DNA from: Pseudomonadota bacterium
GTDB lineage: Bacteria; Pseudomonadota; Gammaproteobacteria; Burkholderiales; Burkholderiaceae_C
Length of the DNA stretch: 63,613 bases
Assembly: GCA_029779845.1 (NCBI GenBank)
Contig: JAKOZT010000122.1
Span: 1 to 63,613 of the forward strand
Direction of reading: 5' to 3'
Positions 1 through 10,414 of this stretch are shown one piece after another. Every line of letters starts with the position of its first letter. The first letter of the stretch is position 1. The notes under the pieces were generated by a model, which was given only the letters and a program-made list of their open reading frames with translations, had not been told where the DNA came from and made no database searches. The translations under genes were made by a program, and so were the position numbers.

Positions 1-465
1 ATCATCGGCGCGGTGCTGATGGTGATCGGCATCGTGCTGCTGTCGGAGTGGACCAAGGCCTGGCTGTTCTACCTCGGCCTGATCTTCCTGTTCATGGTGA
101 TGTACGCGCCCGGCGGCGTGGCCAGCCTGATCATGATGAACCTGCGCGTGGCGGCCTTCGGCAAGCTGCGCCGCATCTGGACCGCCTACCTGGCGCTCGG
201 CGGCGCCGGCGCGACGCTGCTGCTGGGCGTGGCGGCGATGATCGAGATGGTCTACCACGTGCAGCTCAACGCGGCGCTCGGCCCGCAGATGAGCTTCCTC
301 GGCGCGACGCTGGACACCGCCAGCGCCGACACCTGGTTCGGCGCGGTGTTCGTGGTGCTCACCGGCGCCGGCCTGTTCGAGCTGGCGCGGCGCGTGTTCG
401 TGCACGAATGGGGCGAGACGCAGGCCGAGATCGAGAAGGAGATCAAACGGAGGGAATCCTTGTGA
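1..465 (+). CDS. livM: Branched-chain amino-acid-type ABC transporter permease, C-terminal part (LivM)
   Basis: The reading frame is open from the first base, so the gene starts outside the window. About 154 residues of the C-terminus are seen. They hold three hydrophobic stretches (first 20-30 residues; about 60-80; about 115-125) and a charged cytoplasmic tail ending in KEIKRRESL. In the LivH/LivM pair this protein forms half of the inner-membrane channel for branched-chain amino acids or related amides and acids. The call rests mainly on context: the stop overlaps the GTG start of a LivG-type ATPase by 4 bp (GTGA), and LivF follows. The substrate cannot be read from the sequence; the downstream acyl-CoA genes would suit an organic acid. 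Confidence 0.8.
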   Translation: MIGAVLMVIGIVLLSEWTKAWLFYLGLIFLFMVMYAPGGVASLIMMNLRVAAFGKLRRIWTAYLALGGAGATLLLGVAAMIEMVYHVQLNAALGPQMSFLGATLDTASADTWFGAVFVVLTGAGLFELARRVFVHEWGETQAEIEKEIKRRESL

Positions 466-1238
466 GCGTCGCAGTGGAACTCAAGGACGTCCGCAAGAGC
501 TTCGGCAAGACCGAGATCATCCGCGGCGCGACGCTGGCAGTGAACAAGGGCGAGCGCGTCGCGATCATCGGGCCGAACGGCGCGGGCAAGTCGACCCTCT
601 TCAACCTGATCAGCGGGCGCTTCCACGCCACCACCGGCGACATCCTCGTCAACGGCCAGTCCATCCTCGGCCGCAAGCCCTACGAGATCAGTCGCATGGG
701 GCTGGCGCGCAGCTTCCAGGTCAGCAACCTGTTCGTGCGGCTGTCGGTGTTCGAGAACATCCGCTGTGCGGTGCTGTGGTCGCGCGGCTACCGCTATTCG
801 TTCTGGCGCTTCCTCGCCGACGCGAAGGACGCCAACGACCGCACCGACGAGGTGCTGAAGATGATCAAGCTCGACAAGCGCCGCGACGTGCTGGCAATGA
901 ACCTGACCTACGCCGAGCAGCGCGCGCTGGAGATCGGCATCACGATCGCGGGCGGCTCCGACGTGATCCTGCTCGACGAGCCGACCGCCGGCATGAGCCG
1001 CAGCGAGACCACGCGCTTCGTGCAGCTGATCCGCGAGGTCACCGAGGGCAAGACGCTGCTGACGGTGGAGCACGACATGGGCGTGGTGTTCGGCCTGGCC
1101 GACCGCATCGCCGTGCTGGTGTACGGCGAGGTGATCGCCTTCGACACGCCCGAGGCGGTGCGCGCCAATGCGCGCGTGCAGGAGGCTTACCTCGGCTCGG
1201 TGCTGGCAGAAGCCCAGGCGTCGGGGGCGCAGGTATGA
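462..1238 (+). CDS. livG: ABC transporter ATP-binding protein, LivG type, with a weak signature motif
   Basis: 258 residues; GTG start overlapping the livM stop. This is one of two ATPases powering a branched-chain amino-acid-type importer. Walker A (GPNGAGKS, residues 37-44) and Walker B (VILLDEPTAG, about 168-177) are intact, and the switch His lies in EHDMG near residue 205. The signature, usually L-S/A-Y-G-Q/E-Q in LivG, reads LTYAEQ at about residues 148-153, so the glycine is lost. As the signature of one subunit works with the Walker A of its partner, this matters for the LivF site, whose Walker A is also altered. It overlaps livF by 4 bp (ATGA), indicating translational coupling. Confidence 0.92.
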   Translation: MSVAVELKDVRKSFGKTEIIRGATLAVNKGERVAIIGPNGAGKSTLFNLISGRFHATTGDILVNGQSILGRKPYEISRMGLARSFQVSNLFVRLSVFENIRCAVLWSRGYRYSFWRFLADAKDANDRTDEVLKMIKLDKRRDVLAMNLTYAEQRALEIGITIAGGSDVILLDEPTAGMSRSETTRFVQLIREVTEGKTLLTVEHDMGVVFGLADRIAVLVYGEVIAFDTPEAVRANARVQEAYLGSVLAEAQASGAQV

Positions 1239-1939
1239 GCTTGCTGAGCGTCGACAACCTGCACGCCTACTACGGCAAGAGCCACGTGCTGCACGGCGTG
1301 CAGATGAACGTGCAGCCGGGCGAGATCGTCGCGCTGCTGGGGCGCAACGGCTCAGGCCGATCCACCACCGCGAAGGCGATCATGGGCCTGGTCGACGCCA
1401 CCGGCTCGGTGAAGCTGCGCGACGCCGAGGTGCTGGGCCGCAAGCCCTTCGAGATCGCCCACCTGGGCCTGGGCTACGTGCCGGAGAACCGCGACATCTT
1501 CCCCAAGCTCACGGTGCACCAGAACCTGATGCTGGGCGAGAAGCGACGTGGCGCGAACAAGCCGCGCTGGAGCTTCGACGACATGTACCGGCTGTTCCCG
1601 CGCCTGAAGGAGCGCCAGCACACGGCGGCCGGCGTGATGTCGGGCGGCGAACAGCAGATGCTGACGCTGTGCCGCACGCTGATGGGCGACCCCGACCTGA
1701 TCATGATCGACGAGCCCACCGAGGGCCTCGCGCCGAAGATCGTCGAGCTGGTGGCCGAGTACCTGAAGGAGCTGAAGAACCGCGGCATCTCGGTGCTGCT
1801 GGTCGAGCAGAAGCTCACCATCGCGCTGGAGATCTCGCAGCGCTGCTACGTGATGGGCCACGGCAGCATCGTCTTCGAGGGTTCGCCCGCCGAGCTGCGC
1901 GGCAATGCCTATATTCGCAAGGAGTGGCTGGAGGTCTGA
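1235..1939 (+). CDS. livF: ABC transporter ATP-binding protein, LivF type, Walker A Lys replaced by Arg
   Basis: 234 residues, the usual LivF length. The P-loop reads GRNGSGRST (from residue 36); codon 42 is CGA, so the ATP-binding lysine is arginine. The signature MSGGEQQML (about residue 135) and Walker B with DEPTEGLAP are canonical. The protein is complete and in operon phase with livG, so this is not a frameshift artefact. I have an unverified memory of the same GSGRST form in related Burkholderiales; if right, it is a lineage trait rather than a mutation. About 100 bp of non-coding sequence follows, with a promoter-like box and palindrome before the next gene. Confidence 0.93.
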   Translation: MSLLSVDNLHAYYGKSHVLHGVQMNVQPGEIVALLGRNGSGRSTTAKAIMGLVDATGSVKLRDAEVLGRKPFEIAHLGLGYVPENRDIFPKLTVHQNLMLGEKRRGANKPRWSFDDMYRLFPRLKERQHTAAGVMSGGEQQMLTLCRTLMGDPDLIMIDEPTEGLAPKIVELVAEYLKELKNRGISVLLVEQKLTIALEISQRCYVMGHGSIVFEGSPAELRGNAYIRKEWLEV

Positions 1940-1986
1940 AAACCCTCCTGTCACGGCAGCGACAGGGCGCCAGTCCCCGGCCCTCC

Positions 1987-2005
1987 TAGAATCGAACGAC
2001 CGTTC
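1987..2005 (+). promoter_or_regulatory. Candidate -10 box with overlapping TetR-type palindrome upstream of the beta-oxidation block
   Basis: TAGAAT (1987-1992) resembles a sigma-70 -10 box. It runs into the inverted repeat GAACG-AC-CGTTC (1994-2005), which would sit on the transcription start. Palindromes of this size are typical of TetR-family regulators of fatty-acid degradation in proteobacteria; assigning it to one family is inference. No clear -35 box is seen and no tetR gene lies in the window. Confidence 0.4.
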
Positions 2006-2039
2006 TTTTCTGTTCCTTTCTCCCTCTGAGAGGCACCGC

Positions 2040-4133
2040 ATGACCGCCACCTACCAGACCCGCGGCGACGTCGCCGTCATCACGCTAGACAACCCGCCGG
2101 TCAACGGCCTGGGCTACGACACCCGCGTCGGCATCGTCACCGGCCTGGACCGCGCGTTGAACGACAACGCCGTCAAGGCCATCGTGATCACCGGCGCCGG
2201 CAAGGCCTTCTCGGGCGGCGCCGACATCCGCGAGTTCGGCACGCCGAAGGCGATCGCCGAGCCCAACCTGCTGTCGGTGATCCTGGCGCTGGAAGCGTCG
2301 AACAAGCCCATCGTCGCGGCGATCCACAGCGTCGCGATGGGCGGCGGGCTGGAGCTGGCGCTGGGCTGCCACTACCGCGTGGCCGCGCCGGGTGCGCAGA
2401 TCGCGCTGCCCGAGGTGAAGATCGGCCTGATCCCCGGTGCCGGCGGCACGCAGCGCCTGCCGCGCGTGCTGGGGCTGGAGAACGCGCTGAACATGATCGT
2501 CAGCGGCGAGCCGGTGGCGAGCGACGTGCTCGCCAAGGCGCCCGGGCAGAAGCTGTTCGACAAGCTGGTGGAAGGCGATCTGCTCGACGGCGCGATCGCC
2601 TTCGCGCGCGAAGTCGCCGACAAGCGCCCGCTGCCGCTGGTGCGCCACCTGAAGGTCGAGCACCCGAATCCGCAGGCCTACCTGCAATTCGCGCGCAACA
2701 CCGTGGGCGCGATGGCGAAGAACTTCCCGGCGCCGCCGAAGTGCGTCGACGCGGTGGCCGCCTCGACGACGATGAAGTTCGACGCCGGCATGAAGTACGA
2801 GCGCGAGATCTTCACCGCGCTGATGTTCACCCCCGAGTGCAAGGCGCTGCGCCACGCCTTCATGGCCGAGCGCGCCACCACCAAGATCCCCGACGTGCCG
2901 GCCGACACGCCGGTGCGCGAGGTGAAGAAGCTCGCCGTGATCGGCGCCGGCACGATGGGCGGCGGCATCGCGATGAACTTCCTCAACGCCGGCATCCCGG
3001 TCGTGATGCTGGAGATGAAGCAGGAGGCGCTGGACCGGGGCGTCGCGACGATCCGCAAGAACTACGAAGCGCAGGTCAAGAAGGGCAAGCTCAAGCAGGA
3101 CAAATACGAGCAGCGCATGGCGCTCTTGAGCACCACGCTGGAGTACGCCGACCTGAAGGACGCCGACATGGTGATCGAGGCCGTGTTCGAGGACATGGCC
3201 GTCAAGGAGAAGGTGTTCAAGACGCTCGACGAGGTGATGAAGCCCGGCGCGATCCTCGCGTCGAACACCTCGACGCTGGACGTCAACCAGATCGCCTCGT
3301 TCACCAAGCGCCCGCAGGACGTGATCGGCACGCACTTCTTCAGCCCGGCCAACGTGATGAAGCTGCTCGAGGTGGTGCGCGGCGAGAAGACCGCCAAGGA
3401 CGTGCTCGCCACCGTGATGGCGCTGGGCAAGAAGATCCGCAAGACCTGCGTGGTGTCGGGCGTGTGCGACGGCTTCATCGGCAACCGCATGATCGAGCAG
3501 TACTCGCGCCAGGCCGGCTTCCTGCTCGAAGAGGGCGCCACCCCGGCGCAGGTGGACAAGGCGGCCGAGAAGTTCGGCTTCGCGATGGGCCCGTTCCGAA
3601 TGGGCGACCTCGCCGGCAACGACGTCGGCTGGTACATCCGCAAGCGCCGCTACGTCGAGAAGCCGAACCTGCGCTATTCGAAGACCGCCGACCTGCTGTG
3701 CGAGCTGGGCCGCTTCGGCCAGAAGACGGGCGCGGGCTGGTACGACTACGTGGCGGGCAAGCGCGACGCGATCCCCTCCAAGCTGGTCGAGGACATGATC
3801 GCCAAGCACCGCGCCGAGCTGGGCATCACGCCGCGCAAGATCTCGGATGAAGAGATCGTGCAGCGCCTGGTCTTCGCGCTGGTCAACGAGGGCGCGCGCA
3901 TCGTCGAGGAAGGCATCGCGCTGCGCGCCTCCGACATCGACATGGTCTACCTCACCGGCTACGGCTTCCCGCTGCACCGCGGCGGGCCGATGAACTACGC
4001 CGACACCGTCGGGCTGTTCAACGTCGTGCAGGCGATGAAGCGCTTCGCGAAGAACCCGAACGACGACGCCAAGTTCTGGGAGCCGGCGCCGCTGCTGGCG
4101 AAGCTCGCCGCCGAAGGCAAGACCTTCTCCTGA
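2040..4133 (+). CDS. Bifunctional enoyl-CoA hydratase / 3-hydroxyacyl-CoA dehydrogenase
   Basis: 697 residues. The ATG at 2040 is chosen because the crotonase fold begins at once ([20 protein letters not shown]). An upstream in-frame extension would cover the promoter-like region. Residues 1-190 are a crotonase domain with the oxyanion-hole segment around [10 protein letters not shown] and a second one in GGGLELALG. From about residue 295 a Rossmann domain begins ([12 protein letters not shown]), followed by the 3-hydroxyacyl-CoA dehydrogenase C-terminal domains ([22 protein letters not shown]). It catalyses hydration of 2-enoyl-CoA and NAD-dependent oxidation of 3-hydroxyacyl-CoA. The order hydratase first, dehydrogenase second matches FadB/FadJ and peroxisomal multifunctional enzyme; with thiolase next it makes a beta-oxidation pair. 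Confidence 0.93.
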   Translation: MTATYQTRGDVAVITLDNPPVNGLGYDTRVGIVTGLDRALNDNAVKAIVITGAGKAFSGGADIREFGTPKAIAEPNLLSVILALEASNKPIVAAIHSVAMGGGLELALGCHYRVAAPGAQIALPEVKIGLIPGAGGTQRLPRVLGLENALNMIVSGEPVASDVLAKAPGQKLFDKLVEGDLLDGAIAFAREVADKRPLPLVRHLKVEHPNPQAYLQFARNTVGAMAKNFPAPPKCVDAVAASTTMKFDAGMKYEREIFTALMFTPECKALRHAFMAERATTKIPDVPADTPVREVKKLAVIGAGTMGGGIAMNFLNAGIPVVMLEMKQEALDRGVATIRKNYEAQVKKGKLKQDKYEQRMALLSTTLEYADLKDADMVIEAVFEDMAVKEKVFKTLDEVMKPGAILASNTSTLDVNQIASFTKRPQDVIGTHFFSPANVMKLLEVVRGEKTAKDVLATVMALGKKIRKTCVVSGVCDGFIGNRMIEQYSRQAGFLLEEGATPAQVDKAAEKFGFAMGPFRMGDLAGNDVGWYIRKRRYVEKPNLRYSKTADLLCELGRFGQKTGAGWYDYVAGKRDAIPSKLVEDMIAKHRAELGITPRKISDEEIVQRLVFALVNEGARIVEEGIALRASDIDMVYLTGYGFPLHRGGPMNYADTVGLFNVVQAMKRFAKNPNDDAKFWEPAPLLAKLAAEGKTFS

Positions 4134-4153
4134 TTTCTCGAAGGACAACGATC

Positions 4154-5329
<1,176 letters not shown>

Positions 5330-5336
5330 CCCGGCC

Positions 5337-7172
5337 ATGAGCTACCGCCGCACCGCCGACTTCCTGCTCTACGACTGGCTGAAGGTCGAAGCGCTTCGGG
5401 AGCGCGCGCGTTTCGCCGAGCACAGCCGCGAGACCTTCGACGCGGTGCTCGACATGTGCGAGAAGCTCGCCGCCGACAAGTTCGCGCCGGCGAACCGCAT
5501 CGTCGACACCGAGGAGCCGTGGTTCGACGGCGAGCGCGTGCACGTGCCCGAGGCCGCGGTGGCGGCGGCGCGCGCCTACGCCGAATCGGGCCTGCTGGCC
5601 GCGGCGCAGGACTACGAGTTCGGCGGCATGCAACTGCCCTGCGTGGTCGAGATGGCGGCGCATGCCTTCTTCTCGAAGGCCGGCATCGGCGTCGGCGGCG
5701 CGGGCATGCTGACCAGCGGCAATGCCAACCTGCTGATGGCGCACGGCACGCCGGCGCAGAAGGAAGTCTTCGCGAAGAACGAGTTCGCCGGGCGCTTCTT
5801 CGGCACCATGTGCCTGTCGGAGCCGCAGGCGGGTTCGTCGCTGTCGGACATCGTCACGCGCGCGCTGCCCGATGGCGACGATTTCGAGCGCGATCCGCTC
5901 GGCGCGCGCTACCGCCTGCGCGGCAACAAGATGTGGATCAGCATGGGCGAGCACGAGCTGGCCGAGAACATCGTCCACCTCGTGCTGGCCAAGATCCCCG
6001 GGCCGGACGGCAAGCTGGTGGCGGGCACGCGCGGCATCTCGCTGTTCATCGTGCCGAAGAAGCTGGTGGATACCGAAGGCCGCCTGACCGGCGAGCGCAA
6101 CGACGTGGCGCTGGCGGGCCTGAACCACAAGCTCGGCTATCGCGGCGTTCCGAACACGCTGCTGAACTTCGGCGAGGGCAAGTACCCGGTGCGTGGTTCT
6201 GCCGGCGCGATCGGCTATCTCGTCGGAAAACCCGGCGAAGGCCTGCGCTGCATGTTCCACATGATGAACGAGGCGCGCATCGCGGTCGGCCTGGGCGCGA
6301 CCATGCTCGGCTACGCCGGCTACGAAGCCAGCCTGGCCTACGCGAAGAACCGCCCGCAGGGCCGGCCGATGGGGCCGGGTGGCAAGGATGCGAGCCAGCC
6401 GCAGATCCCCATCATTCGCCACGCCGACGTGCGCCGCATGTTGCTCGCGCAGAAGAGCTGGTGCGAAGGCGCGCTGGCGCTCGAGCTGTACTGCGCACGC
6501 CTCGTCGACGAGCAGCACACCGGCGCGCCCGAGGCCGCTGCCGAGGCCGCGCTGCTGCTGGAGATGCTGACGCCCGTCGCCAAGAGCTGGCCCAGCGAGT
6601 GGTGCCTGGAGGCCAACAGCCTGGCGATCCAGGTGCACGGCGGCTACGGCTACACGCGCGACTTCCCGGTCGAGCAGTACTGGCGCGACAACCGCCTGAA
6701 CATGATCCACGAGGGCACGCACGGCATCCAGGCGCTGGATCTGCTCGGACGCAAGGTGGTGATGGACGGCGGCAAGGGGCTGCAGCTGCTGGCCGGCAAG
6801 GTGAACGACACGATCCAGCGCGCGCTGGCCGTGCCCGAGCTGGCGGGCTTCGCCAACGAACTCGCGGCGGCGCTCGCCGAAGTGGGCCGCGCGACGAAAG
6901 CCGCCTGGGCCACGGGCAAGCCGGAAGAGGCGCTCGCCAACGCCGTGCCCTATCTGCAGGCCTTCGGCCACACGGTGATCGCCTGGATCTGGCTTGACGT
7001 GGCGCTGTGCGCGCAGGCCAAGCTCGCGCAAGGCGACGACGCCGCGCTGCGCGGCAAGCTCGCCGCCTGCCGCTTCTTCTACCGCCACGACCTGCCCAAG
7101 GTGGCGGCCTGGCTGCAGGTGGTCGCGTCGCGCGACGACACCTGCCTCGCGATGAGCGAAGACTGGTTCTGA
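5337..7172 (+). CDS. Acyl-CoA dehydrogenase, long DmdC-like form
   Basis: 611 residues, much longer than ordinary (about 380) acyl-CoA dehydrogenases. It has an N-terminal extension (YRRTADFLLYDWL) and a C-terminal helical extension as in the DmdC/FadE5-type family. The FAD-binding middle domain shows CLSEPQAGSSLSD, and the C-terminal domain carries QVHGGYGYTRDFPVEQYWRD followed by HEGTHGIQALDL. It introduces the trans-2 double bond into acyl-CoA, passing electrons to ETF. Only 7 bp separates it from thiolase. Homologues are often named 3-methylmercaptopropionyl-CoA dehydrogenase, but nothing here shows that substrate. Confidence 0.9.
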   Translation: MSYRRTADFLLYDWLKVEALRERARFAEHSRETFDAVLDMCEKLAADKFAPANRIVDTEEPWFDGERVHVPEAAVAAARAYAESGLLAAAQDYEFGGMQLPCVVEMAAHAFFSKAGIGVGGAGMLTSGNANLLMAHGTPAQKEVFAKNEFAGRFFGTMCLSEPQAGSSLSDIVTRALPDGDDFERDPLGARYRLRGNKMWISMGEHELAENIVHLVLAKIPGPDGKLVAGTRGISLFIVPKKLVDTEGRLTGERNDVALAGLNHKLGYRGVPNTLLNFGEGKYPVRGSAGAIGYLVGKPGEGLRCMFHMMNEARIAVGLGATMLGYAGYEASLAYAKNRPQGRPMGPGGKDASQPQIPIIRHADVRRMLLAQKSWCEGALALELYCARLVDEQHTGAPEAAAEAALLLEMLTPVAKSWPSEWCLEANSLAIQVHGGYGYTRDFPVEQYWRDNRLNMIHEGTHGIQALDLLGRKVVMDGGKGLQLLAGKVNDTIQRALAVPELAGFANELAAALAEVGRATKAAWATGKPEEALANAVPYLQAFGHTVIAWIWLDVALCAQAKLAQGDDAALRGKLAACRFFYRHDLPKVAAWLQVVASRDDTCLAMSEDWF

Positions 7173-7174
7173 GC

Positions 7175-9142
7175 ATGTCTGCACGCCGGCTGCTCGTCGG
7201 TCTCGCCGCGACGCTGCTGGCGCCGCTCGCCGCCGCGCAGGTCTATTCCTTCCCGCGCTACGAAGGCGCCGCGCAGGTACGCGCCGACTGCGACCGCCTG
7301 CTCGCCGAGCTGAAGCAGCGCCGGCGCGCCATCGCGGCGCTGCCCGAGCGCGGCGCCGATGTGCTCGCCGCGCTCGATGCGCTGAACCAGCGCGTCGAGG
7401 ACACGATGGGCCCGCTGTGGCTGCTGCCCGCGGTGCATCCGGCCAAGCCGGTGCGCGACGCGGCCGAGGCCTGCGACCTGGCCTACCAGCGCTTCAATAC
7501 CGGCTTGCTGCAGGACGCGCACATCCATGCGCGGCTGAAGCACGCGGCGGTGGCCGACGACATCGACCGCCGCCTGCAGCGCGATCAGCTCGATGCCTTC
7601 GAGGATTCCGGCGTCGCCTTGCCGGCCGCGAAGCGTGCCCGCGCGCAGCGCCTCAACGACGAACTGACGCGGCTGACGCAGGACTATGAGCGCCGCGTGC
7701 GCGAAAGCCGCGACACGGTGGCCTTCAGCGAAGCCGAGCTGGAGGGCGTGCCGGAGAACGTCTGGCGCAACGCCAGGCGCGACGCGCAGGGCCGCGTCGT
7801 GCTGGGCCTCGACTACCCGAGCGCCGACCCGGTGATCGAGCGCGCCGTGCAGGAGGCCACGCGCGAGCGCATGTGGCGAGCGACGATGCGCCTGGGCGGC
7901 GAAGCGAACCTGAAGACCCTGCAGCGCATCGCCGCGCGGCGCCACGAACTGGCGGCGCTGTTCGGTTTCGGTTCGTATGCCGACTTCGTGACGCGCCGCC
8001 GCATGGTCGGCAGCGAGGCGAACGCGCTGGCCTTCCTCGATGCGGTGGACGGCGCCGTGCGCGAGCGTGAGCGCACCGATCTCGCGCTGCTGCGCGAGGC
8101 CAAGGCGAAGGCGACGAATCAACCCGCCGAGCGTGTCGTCGTGCGCCGCTGGGACGTCGCCTACTTCACCGAGCAGATCCGCCACGAACGCCACGGCGTC
8201 GACCAGGAAGCGATGCGCGTGCACTTCCCGCCGCAGCGCAGCCTGGAGTTCGTGTTCGCGGTCGCGCAGCGCATGTTCGGCGTGCGCTTCGAGCCGGTCG
8301 AGCAAACGCTGTGGCACGAGGAAGCGCGCGCCTATGCGGCGCGCGATGCCGACGGCAAGCTGCTCGGCACGCTGTTCGTCGACCTGTTCCCGCGCCCCGA
8401 CAAGTACAACCACGCGGCGGTCTGGCCCTTCCGCAACGTAGCGGCGAAGAGCGGCCGGCTGCCGGCGGCCGCGCTGGTCACCAACTTCGACCGCCAGGGC
8501 CTGACGCTGGCCGAGCTGGAGACGCTGCTGCACGAGTTCGGCCACGCGCTGCACTCGCTGCTGTCGGCCACGCGCTACTCGATTCCCGGCGGCAGCAGCG
8601 TGCAGCTCGACTTCGCCGAAGCGCCCTCGCAGATGCTGGAAGACTGGGTCTACGACCCGGCGGTGCTGGCGCTGTTCAGGCAGGTGTGCGCCGAGTGCGC
8701 ACCGCTGCCGCGCGAGACGATAGAGCGCGCCGAGCGCGCGCGCCACCTCGCCAAGGGCCTGTTCTTCGGCCGCCAGCTGCTCTACGCGCGCTACGACCTC
8801 GCGCTGCACGGCCGGCGTGTCGAGGCGCCGCTGGCGCTGTGGGCGCGCATGGAAGGCGCCACGCCCTTCGGCCACGTGCCGGGCACGATGTTCCCGGCTA
8901 ACTTCGGCCACCTCGCCAGCGGCTACGGCGCGGGCTACTACGGCTACCTGTGGAGTCTGGTGGTGGCCGAAGACCTGCGCACCGCCTTTGCCGCCGACCG
9001 GCTCGATGCCGCCGTCGGCCGGCGCTACCGCGACACCGTGCTCGCCAACGGCGGACAGGTGGCGCCGCAGGAGCTGGTGCGGCGCTTCCTTGGCCGGCCG
9101 GGCAACCGCGAAGCCTTCTTCCGCAGCCTCGCGATCGAATGA
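7175..9142 (+). CDS. M3-family zinc metallopeptidase with a signal peptide (oligopeptidase)
   Basis: 655 residues. The ATG at 7175, 2 bp after the previous stop, gives a clean signal peptide (residues 1-22, ending PLAAAQ), so the enzyme is probably periplasmic. The catalytic zinc site is HEFGH (in LLHEFGHALHS, about residue 452), with a downstream glutamate in FAEAPSQMLEDW, the M3 thimet-oligopeptidase arrangement. It should cleave short peptides. Its place inside an acyl-CoA operon is odd: closely packed and co-directional, with no obvious metabolic link. Confidence 0.9.
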   Translation: MSARRLLVGLAATLLAPLAAAQVYSFPRYEGAAQVRADCDRLLAELKQRRRAIAALPERGADVLAALDALNQRVEDTMGPLWLLPAVHPAKPVRDAAEACDLAYQRFNTGLLQDAHIHARLKHAAVADDIDRRLQRDQLDAFEDSGVALPAAKRARAQRLNDELTRLTQDYERRVRESRDTVAFSEAELEGVPENVWRNARRDAQGRVVLGLDYPSADPVIERAVQEATRERMWRATMRLGGEANLKTLQRIAARRHELAALFGFGSYADFVTRRRMVGSEANALAFLDAVDGAVRERERTDLALLREAKAKATNQPAERVVVRRWDVAYFTEQIRHERHGVDQEAMRVHFPPQRSLEFVFAVAQRMFGVRFEPVEQTLWHEEARAYAARDADGKLLGTLFVDLFPRPDKYNHAAVWPFRNVAAKSGRLPAAALVTNFDRQGLTLAELETLLHEFGHALHSLLSATRYSIPGGSSVQLDFAEAPSQMLEDWVYDPAVLALFRQVCAECAPLPRETIERAERARHLAKGLFFGRQLLYARYDLALHGRRVEAPLALWARMEGATPFGHVPGTMFPANFGHLASGYGAGYYGYLWSLVVAEDLRTAFAADRLDAAVGRRYRDTVLANGGQVAPQELVRRFLGRPGNREAFFRSLAIE

Positions 9143-9164
9143 CATACCGAAGGAGACACGCAGC

Positions 9165-9956
9165 ATGAGCACCCCCGTCCAGAAACTCTTCGACCTGAGC
9201 GGCCAGACCGCGCTGGTCACCGGCGGCTCGCGCGGCCTCGGCCTGCAGATCGCCGAGGCGCTCGGCGAAGCCGGCGCGAAGATCTTCCTCACCTCGCGCA
9301 AGGCCGCCGATCTCGAAGAAGCCGCGGCGCATCTGCAGGCGCGTGGCATCGACGCGCGCTGGGTCGCTGCCGACATGAGTCAGCCGGCCGAGGTGGAGCG
9401 GGTCGCCTCCGAGGCGCTGCAACGCCTGGGCGACATCGACATCCTCGTCAACAACGCCGGCGCCACCTGGGGCGCGCCGGCCGAGGACTATCCGCTCGAA
9501 GCCTGGGACAAGGTGATGAACCTGAACATCCGCAGCATCTTCCTGATGAGCCAGCAGGTAGGCAAGCGCAGCATGATTCCGAGGAAGCGCGGGCGCATCA
9601 TCAACATCGCTTCGATCGCGGGGCTGTCCGGGTCGGGCGACGTCGAGTTCATCGCCTATGGCACCAGCAAGGGCGCGGTGGTCAACTTCACGCGCACGCT
9701 GGCCGGCGAGTGGGGCGAGCACGGCATCACCGTCAACGCGCTGGCGCCGGGCTTCTTCCCGAGCAAGATGACCAAGGGCACGATCGAACGCTTCGGCGCC
9801 GACCGCATGGCGCAGGCCGCGCCGCTGCGCCGCATCGGCGACGACGATGACCTGAAGGGCGCGGCGCTGCTGTTCGCCTCGGCGGCCGGCAAGCACATCA
9901 CCGGGCAGATCCTGGCGGTGGATGGCGGCGTCAGCGCAGTGCACCACGGCGGATGA
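9165..9956 (+). CDS. Short-chain dehydrogenase/reductase (SDR)
   Basis: 263 residues. Start ATG 9165 has AGGAGA upstream. Classical SDR features: TGGSRGLG nucleotide-binding loop (about residues 19-26), NNAG, catalytic Ser in NIASIAG and YGTSK (Tyr-Lys pair), then a PG motif in LAPGFFPSKM. It is a probable NAD(P)-dependent 3-hydroxyacyl or alcohol dehydrogenase. FabG-like sequence and neighbours suggest acyl-CoA metabolism; the substrate is unknown. Its stop overlaps the next start by 4 bp. Confidence 0.9.
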   Translation: MSTPVQKLFDLSGQTALVTGGSRGLGLQIAEALGEAGAKIFLTSRKAADLEEAAAHLQARGIDARWVAADMSQPAEVERVASEALQRLGDIDILVNNAGATWGAPAEDYPLEAWDKVMNLNIRSIFLMSQQVGKRSMIPRKRGRIINIASIAGLSGSGDVEFIAYGTSKGAVVNFTRTLAGEWGEHGITVNALAPGFFPSKMTKGTIERFGADRMAQAAPLRRIGDDDDLKGAALLFASAAGKHITGQILAVDGGVSAVHHGG

Positions 9957-10390
9957 AGTTCTTCGTCCACATCCCCTTCGTCGAGCTGCTCGGCATGGAG
10001 CTGCTCGAATGCGAGGCCGGCCGCGCCGCGATCGCGCTCGAACTGCGCGAGGAGCTGACCAATTCGTGGAGCGTGGCGCACGGAGGCGTGACGATGACGC
10101 TGCTCGACGTGGTGATGGCGCACGCCGCGCGCAGCCCGAACCAGCCCGGCCATGCCGAATCGCCCGGCGTGGTGACCATCGAGATGAAGACCAGCTTCCT
10201 GCGCGCCGGCCTGGGCCGGCTGACGGCGCGCGGCACGCTGCTGCACCGCACGGCCTCGCTGGCCTTCACCGAAGGCTCGGTGACGGACGAGAAGGGCGAG
10301 CTGGTGGCGCACGCCACCGGCACGTTCAAGTACATGAAGGGCCTGCCCGCCGGCGGGCGGCGCATCCAGAGGCTGAATGCCTCGGACTGA
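9953..10390 (+). CDS. PaaI-type hotdog-fold thioesterase
   Basis: 145 residues, hotdog fold. The motif HGGVTMTLLDVVMAHA (around residue 43) is the PaaI/YbgC-like active-site helix with the HGG turn and downstream Asp. It likely hydrolyses acyl-CoA esters, freeing CoA when intermediates of the operon accumulate. It starts within the SDR stop codon (ATGA overlap), implying coupled translation. Confidence 0.88.
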   Translation: MKFFVHIPFVELLGMELLECEAGRAAIALELREELTNSWSVAHGGVTMTLLDVVMAHAARSPNQPGHAESPGVVTIEMKTSFLRAGLGRLTARGTLLHRTASLAFTEGSVTDEKGELVAHATGTFKYMKGLPAGGRRIQRLNASD

Positions 10391-10414
10391 AAAAGTTGAT
10401 GAGGAGTTGATGCG

